DNA of 64,000 nt, taken from assembly GCF_038502225.1 (NCBI RefSeq), contig NC_091312.1:34804482-34868481 (forward strand). The letters run 5' to 3'. Below are positions 62,870 to 64,000 of this stretch, in pieces. The translations under genes and the position numbers were made by a program. The DNA comes from Cherax quadricarinatus (taxonomy: Eukaryota; Arthropoda; Malacostraca; Decapoda; Parastacidae). The first letter of the stretch is position 1. Each line of letters starts with the position of its first letter. The notes under the pieces are model-generated. The model did no database searches. It saw only the letters and a list, made by a program, of their open reading frames with translations, and was not told the DNA's origin.

Positions 62870-64000
62870 ATATTTTATTTAAAGACAAAATACATTGACA
62901 AAACATTCACAAAAATATGATACAAAGTAAAACAACATAGGTAACTCAGAGCTACATCTCGAATACTTCGTCCAGCTCCCCTGCGGTGGGCCGCGTGCCC
63001 AGAATGCTGCAGGCATTTCCTCTCTGGATCGCAACACTGAGTCTCTGAAAGAGGAAGCTGGTCGCCCTGTGGTCCTTGGTTTCTATGATGAGCTTTTCAC
63101 CCAGCTCTTTGAGGAACTTTAGAGCACACTTGCCCCATGCTCCAAGGGTCTCCGACCCTATTGGAATGAAGTTATAGCAAGGGGGAAGGTCTTCATATTT
63201 TCGGATCTTCTGGGTCTCCCTGTGGCTGGCAGCTCCACCCCTTTCCACTACAGAGTATGGCAAGTAGGTGTCTGCCAATGTGGCAGCACAGGTGTAGTCC
63301 CAGGCAATCTGCTTTCCATCCTTCCAGGGTAGCATAGTGGCTCCATCAGGACGCTTTTGACTTCCATCAGACCTCTGTACTTGGGGTTCCCGTTGAGCTG
63401 GGCAACGGGCTGTGGCGAGGCTTCTCTTTATTATGTCATTGATCTCCTCATGTCTGGCATACTTCCCTTCTGCTGTGTGGCACACGAGACCATGGAGTCC
63501 GAATTGATCAGCTGTCGCCCTGCCGCAAATACACTTATGTTCGGTGAGGATGGGGGCGGCTAGGCGAAGAGCAACACCAATCCGAATGGCCTGTGGGTCG
63601 AGACGGGTGCCCAGGGAGGAACTGAGAACAGCTAACAGGAAATCTCCTGAGTGTGGTGCCTTCACTGCCAGGAGACGAGCTTTGTTCTTTCCTGAAGCAT
63701 TGGAGAGCATTGTGTTGGCGATTTTTTCCATGATCGGTTTGTCCCAGTGGGACTGTTTGTGCTGTTTGGGAGGAGCTGGTCTACTGGAGGAGTCTGTAAG
63801 GGTGTCCCACCGAATTGCTGCTTCAGTAAACCTGGGGTCTTGAGCTCCTACCAAGTCTCTCAAGCGTTCGGGCACTATCTTCTTGACTAATGCACTGGAA
63901 GCCAAACACGAAGACAGAAAAGCAGGTAAAGCAACATGCGTTGCTTTACGCACCCCTATACCTCCCAGTCGCACTGGGAGGGTTACTATAGATATATATA
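62870..64000 (-). mobile_element. RT/restriction-like endonuclease element, 3' part, runs off the window
   Basis: It holds the 3' UTR (with a minus-strand AAATAAAAT near 62,875) and the C-terminal coding region. The 5' side meets AT repeats at the window edge. Confidence 0.7.
62952..64000 (-). CDS. C-terminus of an RT protein with zinc finger and PD-(D/E)XK-like nuclease (partial)
   Basis: The frame is open from the window edge to the stop at 62,952-62,954, about 349 codons. It begins VTLPVRLGGIGVRKATHVAL (the GG.G.R segment after RT), then ALPAFLSSCLASSALVKKIV. A finger follows: CICGRATADQFGLHGLVC (C-x-C-x10-H-x3-C). Next come RHEEINDIIKRSLATARCPA, KRPDGATMLPW and WDYTCAATLADTYL. The RPDG ... 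WDYT pair resembles the PD...D core of restriction-like endonucleases of R2-type LINEs. The C-terminus is SFLFQRLSVAIQRGNACSIL to DEVFEM. No stop is seen in this part. A decayed plus-strand copy is at 54,990-58,205. Clade unknown; the RT part lies outside the window. Confidence 0.65.
   Translation of the reverse strand, partial: YISIVTLPVRLGGIGVRKATHVALPAFLSSCLASSALVKKIVPERLRDLVGAQDPRFTEAAIRWDTLTDSSSRPAPPKQHKQSHWDKPIMEKIANTMLSNASGKNKARLLAVKAPHSGDFLLAVLSSSLGTRLDPQAIRIGVALRLAAPILTEHKCICGRATADQFGLHGLVCHTAEGKYARHEEINDIIKRSLATARCPAQREPQVQRSDGSQKRPDGATMLPWKDGKQIAWDYTCAATLADTYLPYSVVERGGAASHRETQKIRKYEDLPPCYNFIPIGSETLGAWGKCALKFLKELGEKLIIETKDHRATSFLFQRLSVAIQRGNACSILGTRPTAGELDEVFEM

Overview
This is animal nuclear DNA with no recognisable host gene. 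Nearly everything that can be read is transposable elements, their fossils, satellite arrays and microsatellites. The repeat types point to a decapod crustacean, most likely a crayfish. They are CR1-like LINEs with a PHD-finger ORF1 and a (CTCCAGGTAAA)n tail, Penelope-like elements, the 'CACCCTGCCTTGGTGGGA' LINE tail, a tRNA-derived SINE, and long (AT)n and (CA)n tracts. That assignment is from memory of repeat types, not from a search.

Layout. 1-1.87 kb: simple repeat, a possible Penelope-like fragment and a probable LINE 5' leader. 1.87-6.34 kb: a nearly full-length CR1-like LINE whose pol frame is broken by one nonsense codon. 6.5-12.36 kb: stacked fossils (Penelope RT/GIY-YIG, Penelope terminal repeats, an RNase H LINE tail, LINE A interrupted by LINE B, a CR1 fragment). 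12.36-42.55 kb: one large compound structure bounded by terminal inverted repeats starting AGTAGT and a 6-bp target duplication TACAGT, inserted into a CR1 copy that continues at 42,553. 42.55-46.26 kb: the rest of that CR1, then a second CR1 in the opposite direction, meeting tail to tail at a 34-bp tandem repeat. 46.3-54.6 kb: AT-rich sequence with a SINE, a broken transposase-like gene and LINE tails. 54.7-64 kb: two copies of an RT with a restriction-like endonuclease domain, one interrupted by a CR1, a short TIR element split by a LINE, Penelope and LINE tails, and long (AT)n tracts.

The main discovery candidate is the 12.36-42.55 kb structure. AG/AGT-starting TIRs and a 6-bp duplication are hallmarks of Polinton/Maverick elements, but no Polinton gene is present. 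The interior is a higher-order satellite (five units of about 1.8-2.9 kb, each with a (CA)n core) and a giant inverted duplication. The left arm (7,458-30,663) is repeated in reverse as 32,356-42,298. The right arm carries the left flank and left-end variants, so the duplication came after the element landed in CR1. An L1/Tx1-like LINE with open ORF1 and ORF2 (24,731-30,577, 14-bp target duplication, poly(A)) then inserted in the left arm only; the right arm keeps the empty site. The satellite also differs in length between arms (about 11.2 kb against 3.8 kb).

No tRNA, rRNA, CRISPR array or bacterial-type operon is seen. Protein-level family calls rest on visible motifs and remembered family features. 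Exact element ends were read by eye.
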